Source: Stygiobacter electus
GTDB lineage: Bacteria; Bacteroidota; Ignavibacteria; Ignavibacteriales; Melioribacteraceae
NCBI GenBank assembly: GCA_029210465.1
Contig: JARGDL010000010.1
Span: forward strand, 1 to 64,000
Length of the DNA stretch: 64,000 bases
Direction of reading: 5' to 3'
Shown here: positions 45,460 through 55,291 of the stretch, in pieces
How positions within the stretch are numbered: the stretch's first letter is position 1
How the letters are laid out: every line of letters begins with the position of its first letter
The notes under the pieces: generated by a model
What the model saw: only the letters and a program-made list of their open reading frames with translations
The model's database searches: none
Told to the model about the DNA's origin: nothing
Translations under genes and position numbers: made by a program

Positions 45460-46358
45460 TGTACAATCTTTGCAATTCTATTAATTCTCACACTTCCAAG
45501 TAAATTAAATAAATCAGAAAAAGGAATGCTTGGGTCCCAAGACCAATAAACCATAAAAGCTTGACCAACAACTTTATCACGAGGAACAAAACCCCAAAAT
45601 CTACTATCGGCACTATCATCTCGATTATCACCCATCATAAAATAATAATCTTTTTGGATTGTATATTTATTTGTTGGTTTCCCTTTAATCAAAACCTGAT
45701 CGCCTTCTAATGTTACAACTCTTTCACCAAATTCACGATCAATTATTGTTCGCCAGGCTTCAATATTTTCAGGAGTTAATTCAATAACATCACCTTTTTT
45801 AGGGACAACTATTGGTCCGTAATTATCTTCATTAAAATTACTTCCGGCCGGGAAAATTCTTGGGTTTGCAACACCTTTTGGACTAACATAATTATTTATG
45901 TATTGAATATTTGCTGGACGAGGAGCTTCTTTACCATTAACAAAAACAACCTTATTATCAATATAAATTGTATCGCCCGGAACTCCGATACATCTTTTAA
46001 CATAGTTAACAATTTCAACCGGTTTTAATTCATCACGATCACCCGGATATTCGAAAACCACAATATCACCACGTTCTGGTTCTTTAATAGCTGGCAGTTG
46101 AAAATATGGTAAGACAACACTTGTGAATGGAATTGTTCTCGGAGATGATGAACCATAAATAAATTTATTTACAAAAAGAAAATCTCCGACTTTAATAGTT
46201 GATTCCATCGAGCCAGTTGGAACACGAGATGTTTCTATTAAAAATGTTTTAATTAATAGTGCTGCAATAGCTGCCCAAAATAAATTTCTCCAAAATTCCC
46301 AAAATTTTTGTTTGGATGATTTTATTACATTTTTCTTTTCTTCTGATTTTTCTTTCAT
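45456..46358 (-). CDS. lepB: Signal peptidase I
   Basis: Type I leader peptidase of 300 residues; cleaves Sec signal peptides on the outer side of the inner membrane. One N-terminal membrane helix, then the catalytic Ser motif VPTGSMESTIKVGDFLFVNKF, the Lys motif NYVKRCIGVPGDTI, and MGDNRDDSADSRFWGFVP (box E). It follows lepA by 17 bases, the classic lepA-lepB pairing. Confidence 0.95.
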   Translation of the reverse strand: MKEKSEEKKNVIKSSKQKFWEFWRNLFWAAIAALLIKTFLIETSRVPTGSMESTIKVGDFLFVNKFIYGSSSPRTIPFTSVVLPYFQLPAIKEPERGDIVVFEYPGDRDELKPVEIVNYVKRCIGVPGDTIYIDNKVVFVNGKEAPRPANIQYINNYVSPKGVANPRIFPAGSNFNEDNYGPIVVPKKGDVIELTPENIEAWRTIIDREFGERVVTLEGDQVLIKGKPTNKYTIQKDYYFMMGDNRDDSADSRFWGFVPRDKVVGQAFMVYWSWDPSIPFSDLFNLLGSVRINRIAKIVH

Positions 46359-46375
46359 ATTATATCCGTAAAAAA

Positions 46376-48169
46376 TTAATCTTCAATTTGTAATACAGCT
46401 AAAAATGCTTCTTGAGGAATTTCAACATTTCCGACTTGCTTCATACGTTTCTTCCCTTCTTTTTGTTTCTCTAAAAGTTTTCTTTTTCTTGTAATATCAC
46501 CGCCATAACATTTTGCCAATACATTTTTTCTTAAAGCTTTTATATTAGTTCTTGAAATAACTTTGGAACCAATAGCAGCTTGTACAGCTATTTCAAACAT
46601 TTGTTGCGGAATTAGTTCTTTTAATTTCGTACAAATTTTTCTTCCCCAATCATACGCTTTCTTTTCATGAACAATTACAGAAAGAGCATCTACTTTTTCA
46701 TTATTTAAAAGAATATCAATTTTAACTAAATCAGATTCACGATATCCAATGAATTCATAATCAAAAGAAGCATAACCTCGTGAAATTGATTTTAATTTAT
46801 CATAAAAATCAAAAATTATTTCTGAAAGCGGGAACTCGTATGATAAATCTGCACGTGTTGGATCAATGTAAGTAGTGTTTTTATAGATTCCTCTTTTTTC
46901 CATTGAAAGTTGCATTAGGTTACCAACATATTCACTCGGTGTAACAATTTGAGCTTTAACATAAGGTTCTTCAATACGATCAATTTCACCGATAGGAGGC
47001 ATTTCAGCTGGATTATCAACAACAATTTTTTCACCATTTCTTTTATAAACCCAATATTCAACGTTTGGAAGTGTTGTAACAAGAGATTGTCCGAATTCAC
47101 GTTCAAGTCTTTCTTGAACAATTTCCATATGAAGCATTCCAAGGAAACCACATCTAAAACCAAATCCTAATGCGGCTGAAGTTTCAGGTTGAAATGTTAA
47201 TGAAGAATCATTTAATCTATACTTTTCAAGTGCATCGCGTAAATTTTCATAATCATCTGTATTAGTTGGATAAAGTCCACTAAAAACCATTGGTAGAATA
47301 TCTTTGTAACCAGGTAAAGGATTTTGTGCACCATTGTGAACGTGAGTTACTGTATCGCCGACTTTTGTATCATGAACTTCTTTAATACCTGCAATTAAAT
47401 ATCCAACATTTCCAGTTTCTAATTCACCAGTTCGAATTCTTCCTAATCTTAAAATTCCAATTTCTTCAGCAAGATACTTTTTATTATTAACAAAAAAAGT
47501 TATTTCATCTTTCTCTTTAATTTTACCATTAAAAATTCTGATATAAGCAACAGCGCCACGATAAGAATCAAAAATAGAATCAAAAATTAAAGCTTGCAGT
47601 GGGGCATCTGGATTTCCTGATGGTGGTGGAATTCTTTTAACAATTGCTTCTAAAATTAAATCAATTCCTAAACGAGTTTTAGCAGAAGCTAAAATAATTT
47701 CATCTTCTTTGCAGCCTATTAAATCTATTATTTGCTTTTTAACAACATCAACCATTGCACTTGGTAAATCAATTTTATTTATAACAGGAATTATCTCCAA
47801 GCCAGCATCAATTGCCATGTAAAGATTACTAATCGTTTGAGCTTCGACACCTTGAGCTGCATCAACAACAAGGATAGCACCTTCGCATGCAGCTAATGAA
47901 CGTGATACTTCATAAGAAAAATCCACATGTCCGGGAGTGTCAATTAAATTAAGAGTGTAAATGTTTTGATCTTTTGCTTGATATTTCATCTGTATTGCGT
48001 GAGATTTAATTGTAATTCCACGCTCTCTTTCCAAATCTAAACTATCAAGCAATTGTTCTTTTGCTTCCCGTTGAGAAATTGTATGAGTAAATTCTAACAA
48101 TCCATCAGCAATAGTTGACTTGCCATGATCTATATGTGCAATAATGCAAAAATTCCGAATGTTATTCAT
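46376..48169 (-). CDS. lepA: Elongation factor 4 (LepA)
   Basis: Translational GTPase of 597 residues acting on stalled or mis-translocated ribosomes. G1 [31 protein letters not shown]3 [13 protein letters not shown]4 NKIDLPSA, plus the LepA-specific C-terminal domain ([43 protein letters not shown]). Family length is typical. It has its own promoter upstream. Confidence 0.97.
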   Translation of the reverse strand: MNNIRNFCIIAHIDHGKSTIADGLLEFTHTISQREAKEQLLDSLDLERERGITIKSHAIQMKYQAKDQNIYTLNLIDTPGHVDFSYEVSRSLAACEGAILVVDAAQGVEAQTISNLYMAIDAGLEIIPVINKIDLPSAMVDVVKKQIIDLIGCKEDEIILASAKTRLGIDLILEAIVKRIPPPSGNPDAPLQALIFDSIFDSYRGAVAYIRIFNGKIKEKDEITFFVNNKKYLAEEIGILRLGRIRTGELETGNVGYLIAGIKEVHDTKVGDTVTHVHNGAQNPLPGYKDILPMVFSGLYPTNTDDYENLRDALEKYRLNDSSLTFQPETSAALGFGFRCGFLGMLHMEIVQERLEREFGQSLVTTLPNVEYWVYKRNGEKIVVDNPAEMPPIGEIDRIEEPYVKAQIVTPSEYVGNLMQLSMEKRGIYKNTTYIDPTRADLSYEFPLSEIIFDFYDKLKSISRGYASFDYEFIGYRESDLVKIDILLNNEKVDALSVIVHEKKAYDWGRKICTKLKELIPQQMFEIAVQAAIGSKVISRTNIKALRKNVLAKCYGGDITRKRKLLEKQKEGKKRMKQVGNVEIPQEAFLAVLQIED

Positions 48170-48190
48170 ATCTTCTTAAAATTTGAGGGC

Positions 48191-48221
48191 AAAATATAAA
48201 AAATTGAAAGGCCGTATCAAA
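48191..48221 (-). promoter_or_regulatory. Bacteroidota-type promoter for lepA-lepB
   Basis: On the minus strand TTTG (48218-48221), a 19-base spacer and TATATTTT (48191-48198), followed by G. It predicts a start near 48187 and an 18-base leader to lepA. Confidence 0.5.
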
Positions 48222-48235
48222 AGAATGGATTTTAA

Positions 48236-49590
48236 TTAAACTTTTCTCAAATTCTTCCAACTTCCAAAATAGAATTTCAGAAATATTACTAATGCATATA
48301 TCACAACATAAAATGGAAGTGCCGCCCATGCACCTAAAATTCCAAACTTTAAATACACTCCAAGAAAATAAGCAATTGGGACAAAGACAAACCAATTAAC
48401 AACAACTTCAGCTAACATTACAAATAAAGTTGCACCGGAAGCTTGTAATCCATTTGCTAAAACAACACCTATTCCATAAAATATTTGACCGAAAGCGGCT
48501 ATTCGTAATGCAGGAACTGCTGTTTCAATTACATTTGAATCATTTGTAGTTAAAGACAAAATTGCTCGTGGTGCTACTGCAAAAAATATTCCTACAATAA
48601 TAGTATAAATTGTTGCAAGTTTACTCGTTTCAAAGCCATAATGTTTAGCTAATTTAATATCACCACTTCCAATTGAATTACCAACTAAAGTTTGAATAGC
48701 AATACCAAAACCAAAAGTAGGAAGTAAAGAAATCAATAAAGCAGAAAAAACAACATTACTTGCAGCTTGTTGAATTGTTCCAATTAAACCAGTAATTGAT
48801 ATAAAACTTAAAAAACCAACTAGAATAAAAATATTTTGTAATGAAACTGGTAATGAGATTTTAATAATTGAAGTAGCAATTTTTTTTACAAATCTTAAAT
48901 TTCTGAAGTAATGAAATTTTCTTCTATAATCAGGAAAGATAGAAACACTGAAATAAAAAAGAGCATCACAAATTGTAGCTAATGTAGAACCCAAACCTGA
49001 ACCAGCTAAACCCATTCCTTTTATACCAAACGCACCATAAATTAAAATAATATTAAAGACTATGTTCAAAAAGTTTATAAGAATTCCAGAGAACATAAAA
49101 ATTTTAGTTTTGCCAATTCCAAAAAAGAATCCACGATAAGAAACAGTAACTAAAAAGAAAGGAATACCCATGAATCTATAGTGAAGAAATTCACCAGCAA
49201 AAAAAGCAACACGATCGTCGGCAGCAAAAAAATTAGCAATGTCATGTGCAAAAAAAACAACCAATAAACTAATTACAATTCCTATTAGTAAAGAAAGAAT
49301 AATTGAAGTATTTAATACTTTACCACATTCTTCATAATTTTTTTCTCCAAATCTTCTTGCAATTAATACATGTGTTCCGGTTGCTAATGAGGAAAACAAA
49401 CTTACCACAGAGCCCATGTAGCTAAAACACCAATCCCCATTGCGGCAAGGACATATTCAGTTTCGGGGAGTCTTCCAACCAAAGCCGTATCAACTAAAGA
49501 AACAATCATCTGCGTTGAAAGACCTGCAATTGCTGGTAAAGCAATCTTTAAAATGTATTTATACTCTTTGGATAATTTTAATATACTCAT
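48236..49590 (-). pseudogene. MATE-family transporter gene, frameshifted
   Basis: Two frames together make one MatE multidrug/sodium-coupled exporter of about 450 residues with 12 membrane helices. The first (49590 to 49402) encodes MSILKLSKEYKYILKIALPA and continues to LAAMGIGVLATWAL, then hits TAA. The second continues from there as VSLFSSLATGTHVLIARRFGE and runs to 48236. Deleting one CA pair in the CACA at 49406-49409 (plus strand) restores ATWALVSLFSSLATG. Everything else looks intact, so this is a recent two-base insertion, a phase-variation-like event or a sequencing error. Confidence 0.85.
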
Positions 49591-49680
49591 GCAAACAAAA
49601 ATATTGAATTAATATGTGTGAATAAAACTTTTTATAATTTTTCTTATTTTGAATTCAAAACTACCAAGTTTGAGGCAATT

Positions 49681-50226
49681 ATGAATAAACAAGAAGAAAT
49701 AAAATACTTAATTCATACTCATGGAATTAAATTAAGCATGATAGCTGAAAAACTTGGGATGAAAGTTCAGACTTTAAGTTACTTAATTAATGAAAGCAAC
49801 CAATTTGATGATGAAATTTATGACCAAATAAAAAAAATAATTGACGATTATCAATATGAATTGAATTTATTTGAAGGAGAAATACCTTTTCCAAATGATT
49901 TATTCACAGATGAAAATTCAAAAATTGGGATTGGAGAAAGAATTAGAATTTTTGCACGAAAAAAATTTGGCACATTAAAAAAGCTTGCTGATGAAATGCA
50001 AATTTCACCACAACAACTTCAGCAATACATTAGTGGTAATCGTGAACCTGGAACAAGAATTTTACTTAAATTATTAAAACTAGGATGCGATATAAATTGG
50101 CTTTTAGGTGGTAAAGAATCTTTCGAATCATATAAAATTTATAAATTAGAAAGTGAATTAAGGAGATTAAAAAATAATTTAGATCAAATTGCTAATATCA
50201 TTCACAAAAACGAAGCTGGCCATTAA
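49681..50226 (+). CDS. XRE-type regulator with two helix-turn-helix regions
   Basis: 181 residues from ATG 49681 (GAGG site just upstream; a GTG-initiated extension is rejected). The first helix-turn-helix is GIKLSMIAEKLGMKVQTLSYLIN (about 16-38); the second, Xre-like, is GTLKKLADEMQISPQQLQQYISGNREPGTRILLKLLKLGCDINWLLGG (about 98-146). A short coiled C-terminus follows. It lies 7 bases before the ClC channel gene and may regulate it. Ligand unknown. Confidence 0.8.
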   Translation: MNKQEEIKYLIHTHGIKLSMIAEKLGMKVQTLSYLINESNQFDDEIYDQIKKIIDDYQYELNLFEGEIPFPNDLFTDENSKIGIGERIRIFARKKFGTLKKLADEMQISPQQLQQYISGNREPGTRILLKLLKLGCDINWLLGGKESFESYKIYKLESELRRLKNNLDQIANIIHKNEAGH

Positions 50227-50233
50227 AATACTG

Positions 50234-52042
50234 ATGAAACATTTACTAAGATATTTAAAAATCAATTTATATTTAATCAAGAATAAATTATTTCATCTTC
50301 TCTTTAGCAAAACAGATAAAAAAACTTTTATTTTAATTTCGAGTGCAATAGTTGGTGTATTTGCTAGTTTAGGTGCAGTAACTTTGAAAAGTGCTGTACA
50401 TTTTTTCCAAAATGAATCAAAATATATTTTTGATATACTGAATATACCATTCCTATATTTTTTCCTTCCAATGTTTGGAATTATCATATCATTATTATTT
50501 ATTAAATTTTTATTCAAAGATAAATTTACACGAGGACTAGGAAATATTATTTATTCTATCATTAGAAAAAAATCAAATATTGCTTCAAAAGAAATTTTTT
50601 CACAATTATTAACAAGTAGTGCAACAGTTGGAACTGGTGGTTCAGTTGGTTTAGAAGCCCCTATTGTTGCTATCGGGGCATCAATTGGTTCCAATATAGC
50701 AAATGAATTGAAATTTAGTTATCACTATAAAACTTTATTATTAGCTTGTGGTTCTGCGGCGGGAATCTCTGCCATTTTTAATAGCCCAATTGCAGGTGTA
50801 ATTTTTGCTTTTGAAGTTTTGTTGCCCGACATCTCTATTTCTTCATTTATTCCTTTATTAATAGCATCTGCTATATCCCCGGTTGTTTCAAAATTACTTT
50901 ACAGTGGACAAATATTTTATTTTGTAACACAAGGTTGGAATGTAAATGATATTCCATTTTACATTTTACTTGGAGTTTTCACTGGTTTTATTTCATTGTA
51001 TATTAAAAAGGTAACTCTATTTTTCGAAAAGCATTCTAAAAATAATTTCTTCAAAACAAATAAGACATTAATTGGTGGCTTAACACTTTGTTTATTGATT
51101 TTCTTATTTCCACCATTATTTGGAGAAGGATATTCAACAGTAATAAATTTACTTAATGGTAATGAAAATACAATCCTTGGCTTCGGTTCATATTTTATAA
51201 TTAATCAAGTTGATATAAAATTCATAATTATAATATCTTCATTATTAATAATTTTTTTTAAAGCAATCGCTACTTCATTAACTTTATATGCCGGTGGAAA
51301 CGGAGGTATAATTGCTCCTTCTTTATTTACAGGAGCTGTAACTGGATTCGTATTTTCCTATTCAATAAATCAATTTCCGATTATACATTTAAATGAACCC
51401 AATTTTATTGTTGTCGGAATGGCGGGAATCTTAACCGGTGTTTTACATGCACCTTTGACAGGAATTTTTTTAATAGCAGAAGTAACTGGTGGTTATAAAT
51501 TAATTGTTCCATTAATGATTGTTACTGCACTTTCGTTTTTTATTTCTAAGCATTTCGATAAATATTCTGTCTATACTTCTTCCCTTTCACATCGTGGAAT
51601 TGATTTTCGTTCTGAGAAAGAAAAGTATGTTATTCAAAATTTAAAAATGAATGATTTATTAGAAACTAACTTTATTATTCTACAACCTAATATGACAATT
51701 GGTGAGCTAATCGAAAAAATAAAAACATCAAAAAGAAATTTGTTCCCTGTAGTAAATGAAGAAAATATTTTGGTTGGAGTAGTTACTCTTGATGATATTA
51801 GAGAAATTATTTTACAAAAAGAGATTTATAAAATTCTTCTTGTTTACGAAGTAATGAACACTAATTTTGCTTCAGTAGAAATTAATCACGATATAAATAA
51901 TTTAATACAAATATTTGAAGAAAAACAAATTTGGAATATCGCTGTTACTGAAAATGGTAAATACAAAGGCTTTGTTTCAAAATCCAATTTGTTTAACAAA
52001 TACATTTCCTTATGGTATCAACAAAGGAATGATGAAATTTAA
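50234..52042 (+). CDS. ClC-family chloride channel/antiporter with CBS domains
   Basis: 602-residue polytopic membrane protein. Selectivity and gating motifs: GTGGSVGLEAPIVAIGASIG (the gating Glu aligned with E148 of the E. coli protein), GSAAGISAIFNSPIAGVIFAFEVL and GGNGGIIAPSLFTGAVTGF. Two C-terminal CBS domains (about 470-600) probably bind nucleotides. ATG 50234 is chosen, since the longer frame overlaps the regulator. Converges on nhaA with a 4-base overlap. Confidence 0.9.
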   Translation: MKHLLRYLKINLYLIKNKLFHLLFSKTDKKTFILISSAIVGVFASLGAVTLKSAVHFFQNESKYIFDILNIPFLYFFLPMFGIIISLLFIKFLFKDKFTRGLGNIIYSIIRKKSNIASKEIFSQLLTSSATVGTGGSVGLEAPIVAIGASIGSNIANELKFSYHYKTLLLACGSAAGISAIFNSPIAGVIFAFEVLLPDISISSFIPLLIASAISPVVSKLLYSGQIFYFVTQGWNVNDIPFYILLGVFTGFISLYIKKVTLFFEKHSKNNFFKTNKTLIGGLTLCLLIFLFPPLFGEGYSTVINLLNGNENTILGFGSYFIINQVDIKFIIIISSLLIIFFKAIATSLTLYAGGNGGIIAPSLFTGAVTGFVFSYSINQFPIIHLNEPNFIVVGMAGILTGVLHAPLTGIFLIAEVTGGYKLIVPLMIVTALSFFISKHFDKYSVYTSSLSHRGIDFRSEKEKYVIQNLKMNDLLETNFIILQPNMTIGELIEKIKTSKRNLFPVVNEENILVGVVTLDDIREIILQKEIYKILLVYEVMNTNFASVEINHDINNLIQIFEEKQIWNIAVTENGKYKGFVSKSNLFNKYISLWYQQRNDEI

Positions 52043-53208
52043 TTGATTCTTTTGGTTACCATGTTCAATTTTATTAATCCTGAAATTGCGGAAATAACTG
52101 AGGCAATAATAATTATCAACTTTGAAGAAGCTATTATTTCTACATCACTAAATGCCAGGTTTGTAATAAAGATTGACATTGTAAAACCAATTCCTGCAAG
52201 ACTTGAAGCACCAGCAATTAAATTCCAATTTAAATCTTTTGGTAAAATACCCACACCAATTTTTACAGCAACATATGAAAATGCAAATATCCCAATCAGT
52301 TTACCCAAACTTAACCCAAACAATATTCCAAGAGAATTATTAGAAACTATGCTTCCTACTATATTAGTAGGTATCATTATCGCTGTGTTTGCTAAAGCAA
52401 AAATTGGAAGTATTATAAAGGCAACAGGTTTATGCAAAAAGTGTTGTAACTTATATGATATATTTTCATTATCATTTTTATTAAATGGAATTGCAAAAGC
52501 AAGTAAAACTCCAGCTATTGTTGCATGAACTCCTGATTTTAACATTAAATACCACATAACAACACCAAGAAGTAAATAAATTGAAAGCTTGTTTACTTTT
52601 AATCTGTTAAAAATTAGCAATAATACAAAAATTAAAAGTGACCCAATTAGATAAGCAAAGGATAAATCGTTAGTATAGAAAAATGCAATTATTATAATTG
52701 CTCCAAGATCATCAATTATTGCTAAAGCAGTTAAAAATATTTTTAGTGAAAGTGGTATTTTATTTCCAAGTAAAGATAAAACACCAAGAGTAAAAGCTAT
52801 ATCTGTTGCCATTGGTATTCCAAATCCACTTTGAGTTGGAGTATTAGCGTTTAATGAAAAGTGTATTAATGCTGGTACTAACATTCCACCAAGTGCAGCA
52901 ATAGCTGGCAAAGCTGATTTTTTTATGCTTGATAGTTCACCTACATAAATTTCACGCTCAATTTCAAGCCCAACTAAAAGAAAAAATATTACCATCAATC
53001 CATCATTAATCCAATGTTCTAAACTATACTTTAGTTCAACTTTCCAAAATGATAAATCTAAATAACTATGCCAGAAGTTTATGTAACTATGACCAATAAA
53101 AATATTAGTAAGCAAAAGTGATAAAATTGTAAGTGCTACGAGAATGTAACCAGATGATTTTTCACTTTCAAAAAATTCTTTGAATAAATCAAATTTAAGT
53201 TTTGGCAT
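52039..53208 (-). CDS. nhaA: Na+/H+ antiporter NhaA
   Basis: 389-residue inner-membrane antiporter exporting Na+ in exchange for protons. Signature parts: EHWINDGLMVIFFLLVGLEIEREIYVGEL, GFGIPMATDIAFTLGVLSLLG and the paired Asp motif ALAIIDDLGAIIIIAFFY (the D163/D164 equivalents). Length and helix pattern match the family. Together with the ClC gene it suggests pH/ion homeostasis, although they are transcribed toward each other. Confidence 0.95.
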   Translation of the reverse strand: MPKLKFDLFKEFFESEKSSGYILVALTILSLLLTNIFIGHSYINFWHSYLDLSFWKVELKYSLEHWINDGLMVIFFLLVGLEIEREIYVGELSSIKKSALPAIAALGGMLVPALIHFSLNANTPTQSGFGIPMATDIAFTLGVLSLLGNKIPLSLKIFLTALAIIDDLGAIIIIAFFYTNDLSFAYLIGSLLIFVLLLIFNRLKVNKLSIYLLLGVVMWYLMLKSGVHATIAGVLLAFAIPFNKNDNENISYKLQHFLHKPVAFIILPIFALANTAIMIPTNIVGSIVSNNSLGILFGLSLGKLIGIFAFSYVAVKIGVGILPKDLNWNLIAGASSLAGIGFTMSIFITNLAFSDVEIIASSKLIIIIASVISAISGLIKLNMVTKRIN

Positions 53209-53467
53209 TGTTTTACTCTCTTTTATCTTTAAAGTGATTATCTGAACGCAATTTAAGAAAAATCGAATTATTCAAAAAGATAAGTTATATTAATATCATG
53301 TTATCATTTTGAATAAAAAAATACAACCTTAAAAATTCATTTTATTTATTATCTCAGTATGATATTTTATTAAATGAATAAAAAAAAATTATATGATAAA
53401 ACATTTTTTTAAGAGAATTTTTGGATCATATTTTAGAACTACTATATAATGTTATTTATAAATCGGT

Positions 53468-53602
53468 TTATACATTTTCATTACTTCTTCTATTTACTTT
53501 CGATCTGAATTTTGTCGCTTTTCGATTTGTGACGCTATAAGCAACAGATAAACCTAATCATGTACTTTTACCTTGCTGTTTAGTTGTAAAAAATTGATGG
53601 AT
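53468..53602 (-). pseudogene. C-terminal remnant of a sensor histidine kinase
   Basis: The minus strand reads IHQFFTTKQQGKST, stop, LGLSVAYSVTNRKATKFRSK and ends shortly after at 53468. FFTTK..GKGTGLGLSV.YSI is the F and G2 box of HATPase domains, with the second Gly codon of GTGLG changed to TGA. No upstream kinase sequence could be followed in one frame. Confidence 0.75.
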
Positions 53603-54061
53603 TACTTTTAAATTTCTCATACAATTTTCTATCCAGCCAAAGGAAAGTTTCCAATGAGGTAAAATTTTCATATTGAATTAACTTTTATAGAGCGATCTGC
53701 AAATCTCTGTAAGCTTTATTAAGGCGAATAATCTTCTGATTAAATCTATCGGTAAGAATATCAATTTTATCCTTAGCTCTTAAAATCATTTTAATTCTGT
53801 CAAGAAAAATTTTTAGCCACGAATTTACACTAATTTTCACTAATGGATAAAGATAAATTTCACGATTAATCTTAAAGCTTACTTTATACTTGCTTATATT
53901 TGTGTTAATCTGTGAAATCTGTGGTAAAAAAACCAACCACAGATAACACTGATTTGCACAGATCGATATTATAATTTTTCGGGGCACAAGCCCCCAGCAA
54001 GTCACGCTTAACCACTATCCACTATATTATACATTTTACATTATAAATTATAAATTAGCAA
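53603..54061. other. Intergenic stretch with inverted repeats and a doubtful small ORF
   Basis: Contains a minus-strand open frame at 53685-54005 (106 codons). Its first half is simply the translation of repetitive DNA (53806-53965). Its last 40 codons (AKDKIDILTDRFNQKIIRLNKAYRDLQIAL) read as helical but match nothing I know. A small GC-rich hairpin GGGGC/GCCCC lies near 53982-53995. I do not call a gene here. Confidence 0.5.
53813..53964. repeat. CCACAGAT/CCACGAATT-type intergenic repeat
   Basis: AATCTGTGAAATCTGTGGT (53908-53926) faces ACCACAGATAACACTGATTTGCACAGAT (53937-53964), an imperfect inverted repeat across a short A-rich loop. About 80 bases away, GCCACGAATTTACACTAATTTTCACTAAT (53816-53844) is a related word. 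Similar sequences recur between genes in many Bacteroidota-group genomes, as far as I recall. Confidence 0.6.
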
Positions 54062-55291
54062 TTACTCATATCTCAATGCTTCTATAGGATCTAAGTTCGA
54101 GGCTTTGTATGCGGGATATGTTCCGAATGTTACTCCAATTATTACACAAAGAAAAACACCAATTAGTACCCAATCAATGGGAATTATTGTATCAGCTTTT
54201 AAGAATGAGCCAGCTAAATTTCCAACTAAAATTCCGAGTACTATTCCTACTATTCCACCGAATAAACTTAATACAACCGATTCAGTTAAAAACTGGACTA
54301 AAATATTTTTCTTTCTTGCACCAATTGCTTTTCGAATTCCAATTTCACGCGTTCTTTCTGTAACTGAAACTAACATAATATTCATAATTCCAACACCAGC
54401 AGCTAAAAGTGCTATTGCGGCAACTACTAAAGAGCCAATTCTAACTCCAGCAGTTATATCATTAATTTGGGTTAATACACTTTCATTTGAAAAAATATCA
54501 AAATTATTTGGTTCGCCTGGTGCAACTTTTCTTATTGTTCTAAAATATCCTTCTGCAATTTCAATTAATTCATTATATGATTCTTTATCGTGAGACATTA
54601 CTGTAATATTAATTGAGTTATTTCTTTTTCCATACATTGATTGAAAATAAGTTAATGGTACAATAGCAAAATTATCTCTACTTTGACCAAATACATCACC
54701 TTGAACTTCAAGTATACCTATAACTTTTAATTTATGACCATCAAGATTTACAATTTGATTTAGCGGACTAATATTGGGAAAAAGTTTTTTTGCAACGTCG
54801 GGTCCAAGTACAATAAAATTTTGATAACTCTGAACATCTCTTTCGCTAATTGCTCTTCCTTCTTCAACTGTCCATTTATTGTTTGGAAACGCTTCTGGTG
54901 TTACACCAGCAACAGGAACATTTGGATTAGTTTCTCTATTGCCAACTTTTAATTGTTTCCCAAAATTCCACTGTTCTGCACCAATATATTTTGCTTCAAC
55001 CAATTTTTCTTTTAATGCATAATAATCTTCTAAAGTAATATCAGGACGGTTTCTAAATCTTGCACGATTGTTACCACCATCATTAACTGCTGGCCATTTT
55101 TGAATTTGAAATGTATTTTGTCCTAATTGCGAAACACCTTTTTCAATACTTAATTGAAGCATTTCGATTACGGTACTAATTGCAATAATTGAAAATATTC
55201 CTACAACTATTCCAAGGATTGTTAAAAGTGATCTTAATTTATTTGCTTGTAAAGAAGCAAAAGCAACTTTTATTACTTCAAAAATTTTCAT
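54062..55291 (-). CDS. ABC transporter permease (MacB/FtsX type), second copy
   Basis: 409 residues with the MacB layout: an N-terminal helix (LRSLLTILGIVVGIFSIIAIS), a large periplasmic core domain (about 45-280) and three C-terminal FtsX helices containing MLVSVTERTREIGIRKAIGARKKNILVQFLTESV. No ATPase domain is fused; the ATPase is a separate gene in the operon. The start overlaps the first permease's stop by 4 bases. It likely forms a heterodimer with that permease for mechanotransmission-type efflux. Confidence 0.92.
   Translation of the reverse strand: MKIFEVIKVAFASLQANKLRSLLTILGIVVGIFSIIAISTVIEMLQLSIEKGVSQLGQNTFQIQKWPAVNDGGNNRARFRNRPDITLEDYYALKEKLVEAKYIGAEQWNFGKQLKVGNRETNPNVPVAGVTPEAFPNNKWTVEEGRAISERDVQSYQNFIVLGPDVAKKLFPNISPLNQIVNLDGHKLKVIGILEVQGDVFGQSRDNFAIVPLTYFQSMYGKRNNSINITVMSHDKESYNELIEIAEGYFRTIRKVAPGEPNNFDIFSNESVLTQINDITAGVRIGSLVVAAIALLAAGVGIMNIMLVSVTERTREIGIRKAIGARKKNILVQFLTESVVLSLFGGIVGIVLGILVGNLAGSFLKADTIIPIDWVLIGVFLCVIIGVTFGTYPAYKASNLDPIEALRYE

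Noticed and set aside
49381..49420. Programmed ribosomal frameshift in the MATE gene
   Set aside because: No slippery heptamer or downstream structure at the junction; a CA dinucleotide duplication explains it simply.
52043..52528. 161-codon plus-strand frame
   Set aside because: Antisense to nhaA, which has intact catalytic motifs.
53685..54005. Minus-strand 106-codon frame
   Set aside because: Its first half is the translation of the intergenic CCACAGAT/CCACGAATT repeat. No recognisable protein and no ribosome site.
54105..54593. 162-codon plus-strand frame
   Set aside because: Antisense to the conserved FtsX-type permease.
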